Translations under genes and position numbers: made by a program
Shown here: positions 52,460 through 64,000 of the stretch, piece by piece
How positions within the stretch are numbered: position 1 is the stretch's first letter
Layout: every line of letters starts with the position of its first letter
Source: Bursaphelenchus xylophilus
Lineage: Eukaryota > Nematoda > Chromadorea > Rhabditida > Aphelenchoididae
DNA: 64,000 bases
NCBI GenBank assembly: GCA_904066235.2
Contig: CAJFCV020000006.1
Coordinates: 10,850,001 to 10,914,000, forward strand
Direction of reading: 5' to 3'
The notes under the pieces: generated by a model
Seen by the model: the letters and a program-made list of their open reading frames with translations, nothing else
What the model was told of the DNA's origin: nothing
Databases searched by the model: none

Positions 52460-53215
52460 TCAGATAAATTTTGAAAATTTTCTCATTTTTTCCGAGAAAA
52501 AATCGCGGAAAATTTTTGGCGATGACATAAAAATTAGGGAAATGGCATTTAAAAGCAAGAAGAAGACCAAAAAAATTATTCAAATCTCATGGATAATATG
52601 ATTTTTTTTCATTTTTCTCAATTTTTCCGAGAAAAAATCGATCAAAATTTTTGGAAATGTCATAAAAATGGGATAAATTGCATTTAATAGCAGGAAAACG
52701 ACCAAAAATTATATTAAAATCTCATGGATAATATAATTTTTTTCATTTTTCTCATTTTTTCCGGAAAAAAAATCGATCAAAATTTTTGGAAATGTCATAA
52801 AAATGGGATAAATTGCATTTAATAGCAGGAAAACGACCAAAAATTATATTAAAATCTCATGGATAATATAATTTTTTTCATTTTTCTCATTTTTTCCGGA
52901 AAAAAAATCGATCAAAATTTTTGGAAATGTCATAAAAATGGGATAAATTGCATTTAATAGCAGGAAAACGACCAAAAATTATATTAAAATCTCATGGATA
53001 ATATAATTTTTTTTTTCATTTTTCTCAATTTTCCCGAGAAAAAAATCGATCAATATTTTCGGCAATGACATAAAAAAGGGATAAATCGCATTTAAAAGCG
53101 AGAAGACGACCAAAAAATTTATTAAAATCTCATAGATAATATAAAATTTTTTCAGTTTTCTCAATTTTTTCCGAGAAAAAATCGATCAAAATTTTCGGAA
53201 ATGTCATAAAAAGAA
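52460..53215. repeat. 135-bp tandem repeat, five copies, upstream of the coiled-coil gene
   Basis: The phrase CTCATGGATAATATAATTTT starts units at 52588, 52723, 52858, 52993 and about 53131, a constant 135-base period (138 for the last). Each unit has GGAAATGTCATAAAAATGGG and AGCAGGAAAACGACCAAAAA. The three central units are almost identical, which points to recent amplification. Confidence 0.92.
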
Positions 53216-54000
53216 CAGTCATATTAGAAATTGCACTCTTAAGCCATCAAAATATATAAAAATGACTGTACCAAACCTAAAGTAATATAAATTTTTTTTT
53301 AATTCTCAAATTTTTCCACCAAAACATCACTCAATCCTTTCGGAGATGACATAAAAATCTAATAATTCATATTTTAAAAGCCTCAGAACGAAAGAAGAAT
53401 CATCTCCCAATCTCACGGATAACATAAATTAATATCGAAAAATCGGAATGCAGTATGAAAAAGCCGAATGTTATTGCTGTAATTACTCAAGTTCGAGCAA
53501 AAACTCCGTCGAAAGAGCATTTATCATGCCCATTGTTGCGACCTTGATTAGATTAGACATCAAGAAAAAATTCGAAAAAGAAAAAAAAATTGGTTGTAAA
53601 AAATCAATTTTTTGTTTCAAAAATGACGTCACTAGACCATAAAATAAATTTTAAAATTATTTCTAGGTTCTGTGTTTCAGCTTGAGTCCAATTACTCATA
53701 AATTTGCTAATCAAAACTTGACGAAAAAGACGGCTGAATTAAGGGGATTAAAATTTAAAAAACTTTTTTTGATTACCTAATGACTGATACAGATGAGTCA
53801 AGCAGGCTTGTAAATCAACAAAAAGGAATTTACCACAAAAATTGATCGTATTCTTATGGTATTGTTGAAAAACAAAGTTGTAAACCAAACTTTAATAAAA
53901 AAGTTTTTAGTCATCATGGATAATATAAAAATGGTTCAAAAATCCAAAACAAACACGGGATTTTGCGTAAAATTCAGTTTACACCCTTATTAGGACTAGA
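53216..54000. other. No gene recognised
   Basis: AT-rich. A decayed version of the 135-bp unit continues to about 53430, and CATGGATAATATAA recurs at about 53917. Confidence 0.45.
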
Positions 54001-54029
54001 AAATCGTCCTACATATACCCAATCTCACT

Positions 54030-54375
54030 TTCGAGATGTCTAGAACACAACGCCAAGATTTTGAAAAATGGCGGGAAATTTGAAAAATGATAACTATAGT
54101 GACGTAAAATTCAATTCAAAAGCTTTCCTAGACTTTCAAATCAATGTGTATTTATCATTTCAGTTGTTTCCATTAACTTAGAACCATCTGAAACACAATG
54201 CCAAAATATTGAAAAAATGGCGGGGATTTTGAAAAATTATTATTATCATGACGTAAATTTAAATTCATAAGCTTGTCTAGACTTTCAAATCAATGTGTAT
54301 TTATTATTTCAGTTGTTTCCATTACCTAGAACCATCTGAAACACAATGCCAAACAATTGAAAAAATTGCGCGAAA
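54030..54375. repeat. 149-bp tandem repeat, about 2.3 copies
   Basis: GAAACACAATGCCAAAATAT and TGACGTAAA-TTCAATTCATAAGC-like blocks recur with about 149-base spacing (54101 and 54250 for TGACGTAAA), with AGACTTTCAAATCAATGTGT conserved. Confidence 0.8.
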
Positions 54376-54574
54376 TTTAAATTTCAAATGTGTTTCTATA
54401 TTCTGAAGGCTAAGATAGATTACAAAATATCCTCTAGACTCTACAAATACAATTTTTAATTCAAATAACAAGCCTTTCAATCAAAAAACCCTATATGCTC
54501 TCATGGATAACATCGATAATAAAAAAAAAATTATTAAATTGAAGTGAATTATTGGGTTAAACCAGTCCGAAAAA

Positions 54575-55310
54575 TATCATTTTGATATTCAACAAATTGC
54601 ATTTTAGCGTTTTTTTTGATAGTTTTTGACCATTTTTACCTACTATAATATAAAATTTTGCTGATTTTTTGATTTCAAGTCTAAAATAACACTTTTTATT
54701 ATAACAAATGGAACATAGAGCTCATAATAAATTATTTTTCTTATTCAAACCCCTTCTAACTTTCTTCAAAAGCACTTTTTTCTTTCTTTTTATTACGTTT
54801 ACACTCAGAACAATCGAAAAAACAACGCAAGTCCAAACCAATTTATAAGTCGGCATTCGACAACAAATCAACTCAACTATTCAAACTTTTTTTTAACTTT
54901 TACTATAAGAAAGTAGCTCTTATAATAAAAAATATTACTCAAGAAATCGTAAAAAAAAGGTTGGTCCACTTGACTTGGGACTATTGTTTGGGCGGGTGGA
55001 ATCAAAGAGAAATTGCGGGCAAAACGTTTTATCAACACATTCTTCAGATTTTACTTTTCGATTGTTCTGAGTCGTAAACGTAATAAAAAGAGAGAAAAAA
55101 GTGCTTTTGAGGAAAGTTAGAAGGGGTTTGAATAAGAAAAAAAGTTTATTTTGAGCTCTATGTTCCATTTGTTATAATAAAAAGTGTTATTTTAGACTTG
55201 AAATCAAAAAATCAGCAAAATTTTATATTGTAGTAGGTAAAAATGGTAAAAAAACTATCAAAAAAAGGCTAAAATGCAATTTGGTGAATATCAAAATGAT
55301 ATTTTTATGC
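54575..55310. repeat. Imperfect palindrome, about 250-bp arms
   Basis: 54575-54826 is the reverse complement of 55045-55305, e.g. CCTTCTAACTTTCTTCAAAA against TTTGAGGAAAGTTAGAAGGG. The loop between them (about 220 bases) is AT-rich. Confidence 0.85.
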
Positions 55311-56100
55311 CATAAAAAGCATTTTGGAATTGTTTAACTCACAAATTCACTTTAATTTCACAACCTTTTAGCCCGATTTTATCAAAATTTAAAAAATTTT
55401 TAAAACTTTTTTTCCAATAAACCTCTAAATCGTAGTATAAACAGCCCATAATACTCTAAAAAACTAATAAAATTTTTGCAACACATCAAACTCTAAAATT
55501 TCAAAAATTCAGCAAAAATTTATATTGTAGTAGATATAAATGTCTCAAACGGCCTAAAAATCGTCTCTTTTCTATCCCAACCCTTCAAAACAACCTCAAA
55601 ACACCCCCATTTACTGCATTAAATACAACAGTCATCTCTATAAAACGTTTCTGACGTCAAACGAAACAAAACATCACCCTTATGTTACATTAACCTTGCC
55701 GGGTGGTCGAAAACTCGTCACAACTTGAGCAAAAAGCGAAACAGATCTATAAACGACCCTAACGCCCCAAGAAAGAGTGATGACTAGGCTCAAATCGGCG
55801 CCAAAGTAAACAAAAAACAGAGCTATAACCTTTTCCGCACCTTATCCATGCTTTACTCCCCACTTTCCCGAATATCCTCCGGTCTCACGTGCGCGGAGAC
55901 AAGAGAGAATTTACTATACAAAAACTTGCGCGCTTCTCGTTTTATTTGCCCGTCTCCGAGGGATCAATTCGCATATAAATAAAAAAAATACGCAAGGGGA
56001 AAATGAGGAGCGATCCGACGGGTGAGACCAGTCCAATTTAAACGGATTATGCAAATAAAAAAGAGGAAAGTGGAGGTCAGGGTTGGACAGTAGGCAGAAT
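55311..56100. other. Single-copy stretch, possible regulatory sequence
   Basis: 55600-56080 is less AT-rich than its neighbours and has no dispersed repeats. It includes TCTCACGTGCGCGGAG with a CACGTG E-box at about 55886. No gene structure is seen. Confidence 0.35.
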
Positions 56101-56109
56101 ACGATTGCA

Positions 56110-57500
56110 TTCTGCCTTTGAACACAAAAATTTTGAATTTGAATGTGATTTTAGTTCAAAAAAATTGATGAAAAATCATCAAAAATTATTGAAAAATTAC
56201 TGATTTTGGTAGAGATTATGCTTTCTTAATGCGTACAATTAGAGAATAAGGTCTAATTTTGTATGGGAACCCAAAATTTTTTGACTGTAATATCTTTTTA
56301 GATCAAAAAATCCCGAAAAGTCATCGAAAAATTATTGAAAATCGCTTGTTTTCCCGGTTCTAAACTGGCTGCAAAAACGATTTTTGGTTCTAGAGATAAA
56401 AGCACCGTCAAAAAAAGAATACGGAGAGCTTTTTCAATCGAATGACACTCCTATTTCTGAGGTTTCTCAAAGGATTTTTGTGGGTGGTATTGGAATATTA
56501 TGATCATTAAACTACTATGCTAAAAATTTTGATGACACACGGCCGAAATTTGAAACAGAATTTTCTACGATCAATGTCAGATTTTTAGCGCGCCTTTTGT
56601 GGCTACGATCTGGATTTTTGGATCGAAAGTCGCCGAGAATCCGATATTTTTTGCGATTTTCAATTTGAAAAATTTAGAGTCAACTGGAAGCGGTGAGTGT
56701 GATACAGTCCACACAAAAAGTTAAATTTACCTCCGAAAACCCATAGAGATAGACCAAAAACATTTTTTTTCTCTGCTTGTCTCTCCTCATTTCCCATAGT
56801 CTCTCGTCGGCAAAAACGTTCAACCATTTCTGTAGACGTGACACTATGGAGAATGAAAAAAGACGGTCAGTGGAAAAAATGTTTTCGGCCGTATCTCTAT
56901 AGTTTTACAGAGGTAAATTTTACTTTTTGTCGACGTACTGTACTCACCGCTTCGAGTTGGCTCTAACTTTTTCAAATTGAAAATCGAAAAAAACTGTGGG
57001 ATTCTCGACGATTTTCGATCCAAAAAGCCAGATCTTGGCCACAAAAGGCGCGCTAAAAACCTGACATAGACCGTAGAAAATTGTTTCAAATTTTTGCCAT
57101 ATGTCATCAAAATTTTAGCATAGTATTTTGAGCACAAGGTTAATGATCATAATATTCCAATACCACCCACAAAAGTCCTTTTAAAAACCTCTGAAACGGA
57201 AGTATTATTTGATTGCAAAAAACCCTCCATATTCTTTTTTTCAACGGTGTTTTATCTACAAAACCAAAAACCATTTCTGCAGACAGCTCAGAACCGGGAA
57301 AACAAGCGATTTTCAATCATTTTCGATGACTTTTCGGGATTTTTTTGATCTAAAATAGTAATACAGTCAAAAAATTGGTTTCCCATATAAAATTAGACCT
57401 TATTCTATAACTTTACGCCCTATACAAACATAATATCCATCAAAATCAGCAAGAAAATCAAATTTTTTCCTGATTTTCCATAATTTTTCCCTCAAAAACC
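56110..57500. repeat. Large imperfect palindrome, about 650-bp arms
   Basis: From 56110 to about 56800 the sequence is mirrored from 56850 to about 57490, e.g. GTGGGTGGTATTGGAATATT against AATATTCCAATACCACCCAC and GCGCGCCTTTTGTGGCTACG against its counterpart at 57030. The arms differ by about 10-15 percent. The centre, near 56810-56850, carries R3-like CTCATTTCCCATAGTCTCTC. Confidence 0.85.
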
Positions 57501-58050
57501 ATCAAAATCCTATCCAATTCCACCAAATCGACCCGAAAATCAAAAAACTTTTCCCTTCGAACGTCCGTATTTTGCATAATCGTTTGATTTTTACTCTCCA
57601 ACCCACAAATTCCGCATATTTCCTCCCTATTTTTTGCAATACATACCTAACGGATTATACATCAAAAGCAGACGCAATCTGCTTCGAGATGAAAACAGTC
57701 CGGCGGAAGGAAGAAAAAGTTACTCATCTCGTTTGATAAAGCCTTATCATCGTCCAATTAGGACCGCTGCAGCGTGCATTCGGCGAGAAAAGAGTGTTTT
57801 TTAGGAAAACAGAGTAAGTTATATAAACTTTTGTTGTAAAATGGAGTTCAAAGAGGCAAAAAGTAACTGGTAAAGTGACTTTGAAAGGGAGTGAAAATTG
57901 GTTTAATAGGAAAAATAAAAAAAATCGAAATTTTGAGGAAAAAAGTAAAGTAAACCAAATTACAGTAATCAAATCACCTTGAAACGTTATAAAAAACGTA
58001 TTTTAAAAACTATCATACGTCGATAGGTATATCAAATGGAACGTTGTCAA
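57501..58050. other. No gene recognised
   Basis: AT-rich sequence. A short less AT-rich patch is at 57660-57790. Confidence 0.4.
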
Positions 58051-58059
58051 TTCGGGAAG

Positions 58060-59165
58060 TTGACAATTGGGGAAAAAGACCATTTCCAATGAAAGTTGGA
58101 AAGGTAAGGTTGGGAGGTTTTACGGAAATCAAAAAATGCATATTGATTTAGGTGCTTTTGATGTTTTGAGGAGGAAAAATGATTTGGAAAGGCTCATTTG
58201 GGGATAAAACTTTGTAAGATAGGTAAACTACGGCTAATTTGATTAGTTGCATAAAAAAGAATGACTTTTAGACGAAAAGTTGGATAAAATTTGAAGTTTG
58301 ATATTATTTTAGGCTTACAATGGCGGAAAATTTGAATTTTTGATGATTTCTTGGGATCGAACATCATTTTCTGTGTAATTTAATATCGAGGAGCGACGAT
58401 TGGGGAAAAGACAATTGGGGAAACTGAAAAGTATTATTTTTCTTCGATGTAAGTGTCGAAATTATGATCATCGATGGCGCTGGTCTCGAAAATGACATTC
58501 ATTTTTTTGATCGTTACTTTTTGCCTTAAGTAGTACTGTGAAGTAGTAATTTTTTGATTTTTTTCACAAATATTAGGGGCTTTCGATGGTGCTGGTTTCA
58601 AATCAGAAAAAATGAATAAGATTTTCAGAATCAGCACTATCGAAAACTTCAAAATCGAGTATTTGTGAAAAAAATTCAAAAAATTACTACTTTACAGGAT
58701 TACTTATAAAAAAAAGTAACGAACAAAAAAATTAATGTCATTTTTGAAATCAGCGCCATCGACGATCCTAATTTCGACACTCACATGGAAGAAAAATAAT
58801 ACTTTTCAATTTCCCCAAGTGTCTTTTTCCCAATCGTCCTTACCCGATAAAATTACACAGAAAATGATTTTCAATTCCAAAAAATCGTCAAAAATCCAAA
58901 TTTTCCGCCATTTTAAGCCTAAAATAATATCAAACTTCAAATTTTAACCAACATCTCGTCTAAAAATCAATCTTTTTTATGCAGCTGCTGAGATTAGCCG
59001 TATTTTACCTATCTTTCAAATTTTTATCCTCAAATAAGCCTTTCCAAATCTTTTTTTTCCCCTCAAAACATCAAAAACACCTAAATCAATATCCATTTTT
59101 TGATTTCTGTAAAACTTCCCAACCTTACCTTTCCAACTTTCATTGGAAAGAGTATACTTTTCTCT
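58060..59165. repeat. Large imperfect palindrome, about 540-bp arms
   Basis: 58065-58615 is mirrored in 58625-59160, e.g. CCAATGAAAGTTGGAAAGGT against ACCTTTCCAACTTTCATTGG. The inner part (58440-58800) is the same palindromic block found at 16080-16460. GACAATTGGGGAAA-type motifs recur near the outer and inner parts of the left arm. Confidence 0.87.
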
Positions 59166-59507
59166 GTCGAAACTCGTTCCCTCATCGTTTTTTACGGCTC
59201 TAAATGGACGGGTTTCATTCGGCTGATTCATTTTCGGTATTACAAGATAATTAGGGCGTCTTGGGATAGATGAGCTTGTAAAATGGGGGAAATTAAGATG
59301 GCATTGTAATTTACGAGCCTTTGCTCGTATAAATCAATCAGTCAATAATGGAAAAACACAAAAAATGGGGGAAAATCTCCGAAAATCATCAAAAAATGCC
59401 AAAAAAATTGCGGAAACTCGATAAAAACTCGTATTTTAGATATTCAAAATGGAGAATCAACCATCAAATCACATTGCAAATTCTCCATGGCATCTATTTC
59501 ACTCAAT
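59166..59507. other. 3' flank of CIAO2B, no other feature
   Basis: AT-rich. TTTATT at 59508-59513 gives a minus-strand AATAAA about 185 bases past the CIAO2B stop. Confidence 0.4.
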
Positions 59508-59695
59508 TTTATTTTAAATAAACTCTGAAAACTCAACAAAATATATAAGGATTCAAAAAATATCCGTTTTCTCACAATTTTCGAAAAAAATCTTGAATAA
59601 AACTATGTTTTGACAAAAATACAAGTCAATATACTTTACAGAGCTCTCTAATCTCCTCTGCTCTTCCAAATAAGTGCAAAATTTCAGCTGATTCT

Positions 59696-60286
59696 CTATT
59701 CCGGCGGGGACAAACATCGGTTGACCGTCTCCATGAGACTAGTATTCTCCAGAGCTGCGGCGACTCGTTCCTTATCAGCTAATTGTCGATTGATCGCGTG
59801 TTCTGTGTTGTGGGTACCTTCAGTAATTTTGACGTCAATTTTTACATTCTTGGCCAGGGATCTTTGCAACTTTATGACCAACATTAGACCAATGAGTGCT
59901 GCTAATGAACAATGTGGAATTGTGGGGGTAAAACGAATCCGAACCACCGGCATGGATGGTCGAGAATGGTCTACCTAGAAATTGCTTTTATTAAAAATCC
60001 ATTTCTCAACCAGCCAAAGCAAAAGGTTTCCAAAAATCGTCAATTTCCGATATTATCCATGACAAATGTAGTCCCTTACTTCGATCAGCTCTTCCTGGAC
60101 CACATTCAGCTGTTCGAGGGTGTATGGATGCTCTGGGTCTGTGATATCCCTTATATAATCGAATACTTCACGGGCATCCAGTAATTCTTCCTCATCGTCG
60201 TCCAAGGAGCCAATTGATCGGACCTCCCGGGGTTTAACGGCATGGATAACTGGCGCGATATTATCGAGACGTTCTTTGCCGGACAT
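59696..60286 (-). CDS. CIAO2B/MIP18 family cytosolic Fe-S assembly protein
   Basis: Two exons on the minus strand, 60286-60080 and 59974-59696, give 161 aa, matching the 150-165 aa of the family. It belongs to the CIA targeting complex (with CIAO1 and MMS19) that hands Fe-S clusters to cytosolic and nuclear apoproteins. The MIP18/DUF59 signature is clear: [20 protein letters not shown], then [16 protein letters not shown] with the invariant Cys, then [20 protein letters not shown]. The acidic linker [20 protein letters not shown] is also typical. The start at 60286 follows a TATTGTAG acceptor (60299-60301) by 12 bases, consistent with trans-splicing. U2AF ends 215 bases upstream on the same strand, so the two may form an operon. 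Confidence 0.95.
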
Positions 60287-60501
60287 CTTCAACTTTTTCT
60301 ACAATATCAAACACAATAGTCTCTGCTACATTTACATTATACTTGATACCAAATTTTACTTCGATTCAAAAAGTTACAGTACTTTTTTGGAGATCAACCA
60401 AAATTCTTCAAAGCCCTTTACAACTTTACTTTTAATCAATCAAGTGTTAAAACGAGTAAATAGTAAGAGAAACGGAGAAAAATATGATTATTAATGGGTG
60501 T
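60287..60501 (-). promoter_or_regulatory. Intercistronic region with putative SL2-type acceptor
   Basis: Only 215 bases separate the U2AF stop (60502) from the CIAO2B ATG (60286). An acceptor-like TATTGTAG (minus strand, ending at 60299) lies 12 bases before the ATG. I do not see a canonical AATAAA for U2AF here; variants such as AATAAT exist. Confidence 0.5.
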
Positions 60502-62352
<1,851 letters not shown>

Positions 62353-63044
62353 GGTTAACTATAATTCGATATATTGCACTTCAAAAAATTGCCCACGCCT
62401 TAGTCAAGTATAATATAAAGTCAAAGAAACTAATTAAAATGGCATGGAAAACATAATAAGAAGACGAGAAAAATGCACTGACGAGTACATTACTCGATAA
62501 GAAAGATAATAAACAGAGATCTCTCAATTGAACAAATTCAAATGCCAAGTGAAACATAAAGACTGTAAAAAATGAAAGAATGTGATTAATTATGACAGAA
62601 AAATCCTTTTGACACTCATCGTGCAGACAATCTGCACCTCCAAGAGATCTCTGATTCTGTAAACGCGCGAAATTTCTTTCCTCTTGTCAAGTCTTTCTCT
62701 ATCGAAAGTTGAGCGAAACACTTGACGCAAATCTCTTTTTGTGTCTTCCAACGAAAACCCTGAAATTTCAGGAAGAGTAAAAATGATGGTCCGACTAATT
62801 CTAAAATTTTTGATGTCTGCTTGCGATTTTACTCCGTTTTGCTCGTATTTTACATTGTTTTAGGTGGGAAATTTAAAAATTCAACGTCATGTATTATGTG
62901 TAATATAATTTTTATTATTTTGCAGCCAAAAATAGTATTACTTGATGTATTTTTGTAGATCCTTTCGTGAGATGTATAGTTTTGGATGCTTTTTTTCGAT
63001 TTGCAATGATAGCATTTAGTTTAGGGGTTACAGTGCCAAAAAAC
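62353..63044. promoter_or_regulatory. Divergent intergenic region between U2AF and ATP synthase b
   Basis: About 690 bases separate the two start codons and no repeats are seen. A GGGGTTACAG acceptor-like site ends at 63032, 12 bases before the ATP synthase ATG, and fits trans-splicing. GTGTAATATAAT at 62893 and AGTATAATATAAAG at 62403 are copies of a motif also seen in several introns. A shared bidirectional promoter is plausible. Confidence 0.5.
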
Positions 63045-64000
63045 ATGTCGTTGAGCCGATTTGCCCCAGCTCTTCGTGCTCCCTCCAACCGGACTTTGGT
63101 CGTTGTCCCACAGCGTTTCTCCAGCCATGCTGCTGCCGGTAAGCTCACTTGACCGAATTTCTGGGCCTTTTTTTGACTCAAATTAATTTATATTATTTTA
63201 GCCCCAGCTGTGACCAAGGATGATGCTCCTGGCTTCTTCCAGAAGATCAGCTACCGCTTCAAAGGTAAGATTTTGATTTTTTTTGCTGTGTTTAGTCTTT
63301 AGGCTTCTTGTACATCCAATTTGGCTCGTGATCAGTTGATTTTTGTTCAGTTTTTTCTGATCTGATATCATGGTGAAGAAAAAATTCAATATAAACTATT
63401 TTAGGCATCCCATTGCCCGGAGAGACCGTTAGACCGAAGTGTATGTTCGATGATATTGGCAAAAAATACGTTGGAGAGCCACTGCCGTCTTTGGCCAACT
63501 ACAAAGAGGGGCCTGAACGTGATCTGGTAAGCTCATCAAAAAATTTAAGACAACATAAATTTTGTTGATGCTTTTGGGCGAATATATGTCAAACATCAAG
63601 AAGCAAGCTGCGAAGACGCTTGTAGATAGTTTTTATACAGATTTAACTCATTTTTGCGCTAAATATTGACGTATTTCAGAAGAACTACCCCTACCCAGAA
63701 AAACAATTGTATCCACCAAAGACCCGTCTGCTCATGATCCCCGACTCATGGTGCACTCCCTTCCATAAGGTTACCGGAACTTCGGGTAAGCGTTTCGACA
63801 AGTTTTGGCGTCATTTTCTTTACTTTTTATCAATTTTTGATAATGTAAACACTACTTTTTGATGCCATATAAAATATTATTTTTTCAGGTCCCTACCTTT
63901 TCTTCGGAGGTATTGCCTCCTTCTACATCAACAAAGAGTTGTTCGTCTTCGAAGAACAGGCTCTTCTTTTGTCCGGATGGATCTGTTTATACATCATTGC
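63045..64000 (+). CDS. Mitochondrial ATP synthase subunit b (partial at window end)
   Basis: Five exons in phase: 63045-63138, 63202-63264, 63405-63526, 63680-63785 and 63889 to beyond 64000. At least 165 codons are in the window; the rest is outside. Subunit b is part of the peripheral stalk that holds F1 against the membrane-bound Fo. A Ser/Arg-rich, acid-poor N-terminus (MSLSRFAPALRAPSNRTLVV) fits a mitochondrial presequence. HKVTGTSGPYLFFGG followed by INKELFVFEEQALLLSGWIC corresponds to the TGVTGPYVLGTG...SKEIYVI...TF part of animal b subunits and to the nematode ASB form. The transmembrane part and long helical stalk would follow. The start is favoured by the acceptor at 63032 and the presequence. 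Confidence 0.88.

Overview
The window looks like a piece of a free-living or parasitic nematode genome. The evidence is compact protein genes with many short introns ending in TTTTCAG, putative trans-splice acceptors a few bases upstream of start codons, and nematode-type gene families: a supplementary nuclear hormone receptor with a CRACAAFFRR P-box, DEG/ENaC channels and an oxytocin/vasopressin-like receptor. I cannot name the species. About nine genes are supported. They sit in a background of short transposon-like and palindromic repeats that makes up well over a third of the window.

Layout. 1-9.3 kb is repeat-rich and has no convincing gene. 9.3-13.0 kb (+) is a five-exon oxytocin/vasopressin-like GPCR, convergent with a small four-transmembrane protein gene (13.6-15.4 kb, -). 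Then come a 5-unit tandem repeat, a 1-Cys peroxiredoxin 6 gene (16.6-17.6 kb, -) and two tandem paralogous DEG/ENaC channel genes (18.0-21.9 and 23.0-26.4 kb, both -). The two channel genes keep near-identical exon structures while their introns carry different transposon insertions. 28.5-33.8 kb (-) is an eight-exon nuclear hormone receptor. 33.8-50.8 kb is a 17-kb region of transposon relics: CACTGTGC arrays, mariner-like MITEs, a long-armed fold-back element and a hAT-like element with GGCCCGG blocks. 50.9-52.4 kb (-) is a small coiled-coil protein resembling bublin. 52.5-59.2 kb holds tandem repeats and three large imperfect palindromes. 59.7-62.4 kb (-) carries U2AF large subunit followed closely by CIAO2B (MIP18), a possible operon. 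The mitochondrial ATP synthase b-subunit gene starts at 63.05 kb (+), divergent from U2AF, and runs off the window.

The genes do not form one pathway. The right end is a housekeeping cluster (splicing, cytosolic Fe-S assembly, oxidative phosphorylation). The left and centre carry signalling and channel genes.

The main hunting result is the repeat landscape. A MITE family (TIR beginning TCAGTCTGTCGGG, TA target, about 27 copies) exists in several end classes whose inner termini stay matched. A second family is built around the odd palindrome TGCAC(N)GTGCA and expands into arrays with higher-order structure. The two families share a TCAGT terminus and repeatedly lie edge to edge. All coordinates come from reading the sequence by eye; repeat boundaries are approximate to a few bases or tens of bases.
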